Shown here piece by piece: positions 63,955-64,000 of a DNA stretch of 64,000 bases. The notes beneath the pieces were generated by a model. It had not been told where the DNA came from, made no database searches, and worked only from the letters and a program-made list of their open reading frames with translations. Numbering within the stretch: the first letter of the stretch is position 1; every line of letters begins with the position of its first letter. Source of the stretch: Nostoc piscinale CENA21 (GTDB taxonomy: Bacteria > Cyanobacteriota > Cyanobacteriia > Cyanobacteriales > Nostocaceae); NCBI RefSeq assembly GCF_001298445.1, contig NZ_CP012036.1, positions 667,267 through 731,266 of the forward strand, written 5' to 3'. Both the position numbers and the translations under genes were made by a program.

Positions 63955-64000
63955 AACACTGCACCTAAGCCAGAGAATTAATGTATTTCTTTTGCCATTC

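Overview
The window is chromosomal DNA of a filamentous cyanobacterium, most likely a heterocyst-forming Nostocales (Nostoc/Anabaena/Calothrix type). The evidence is the dense GCGATCGC (HIP1) octamers, heptanucleotide short tandem repeats (TGAGTGC, GGGGAGT, TTGACTT, GGCAGGA types), cyanobacteria-only families (Ycf20/DUF565, DUF2499, DUF3593, SipA, DUF3288, DUF6887/6888), and expanded signalling and repeat proteins (multi-PAS hybrid kinase, STAND-WD40, CHAT-TPR, PEP-CTERM, two-partner-secretion exoprotein). No rRNA, tRNA or CRISPR array was recognised.

Layout. 0-9 kb: start of a GT39 glycosyltransferase, a lipoprotein, Ycf20, glycerate 3-kinase, then a two-gene phosphorelay (REC-GGDEF and a CHASE-PAS3-GAF-HK-REC2-HPt kinase). 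9-17.5 kb: SelO, a small two-gene unit, RecJ, a GNAT acetyltransferase, a Cas4/RecB-like nuclease, CsaB. 17.6-25 kb: DUF2499/DUF3593 pair, hisA, periplasmic PrxQ, SipA, a Coq4-like protein, a Spy/CpxP-like protein divergent from a NarL-type two-component pair, a deaminase. 25-31 kb: a K+ channel, a glyoxalase-fold protein, then two membrane proteins with Cys-rich tails coupled to a DUF692 (MNIO) enzyme and a candidate partner. 31.6-35.3 kb: nifJ. 35.4-45.5 kb: accessory/defence stretch (HicBA, HNH protein, PIN remnant, DUF6888/6887, methyltransferase with endonuclease, orphan MbtH, Cu-ATPase, Mrr-like nuclease). 46-52.7 kb: clpC and an HTH-STAND-WD40 protein. 52.8-57.3 kb: decayed IS1-family element, PEP-CTERM gene, TpsA-like exoprotein. 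57.5-64 kb: TrpD-like protein with a LysR regulator, and a POTRA-TPR-CHAT protein.

Two loci deserve most attention. At 26.9-30.6 kb, two membrane proteins ending in Ser/Gly/Cys-rich tails lie 3-5 nt apart and directly upstream of an MNIO-family enzyme. MNIO enzymes are known to modify cysteines of ribosomal peptides, so this may be a membrane-anchored Cys-tail modification system. At 60-64 kb, an exported protein joins Omp85-type POTRA domains to TPRs and a caspase-like CHAT domain, with no beta-barrel.

A second theme is reading-frame damage. recJ, a small membrane protein, nifJ, the methyltransferase, the PEP-CTERM gene and the IS1 transposase are each interrupted inside A or T runs of 6-8. 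In nearly all of them the run is one base too long. A LysR gene is broken by a one-base loss outside a long run. Systematic homopolymer miscalls are the simplest reading; real decay or slippage-dependent expression cannot be excluded from sequence alone. Correcting two A-runs would also merge the methyltransferase and the adjacent endonuclease into one 947-residue frame.
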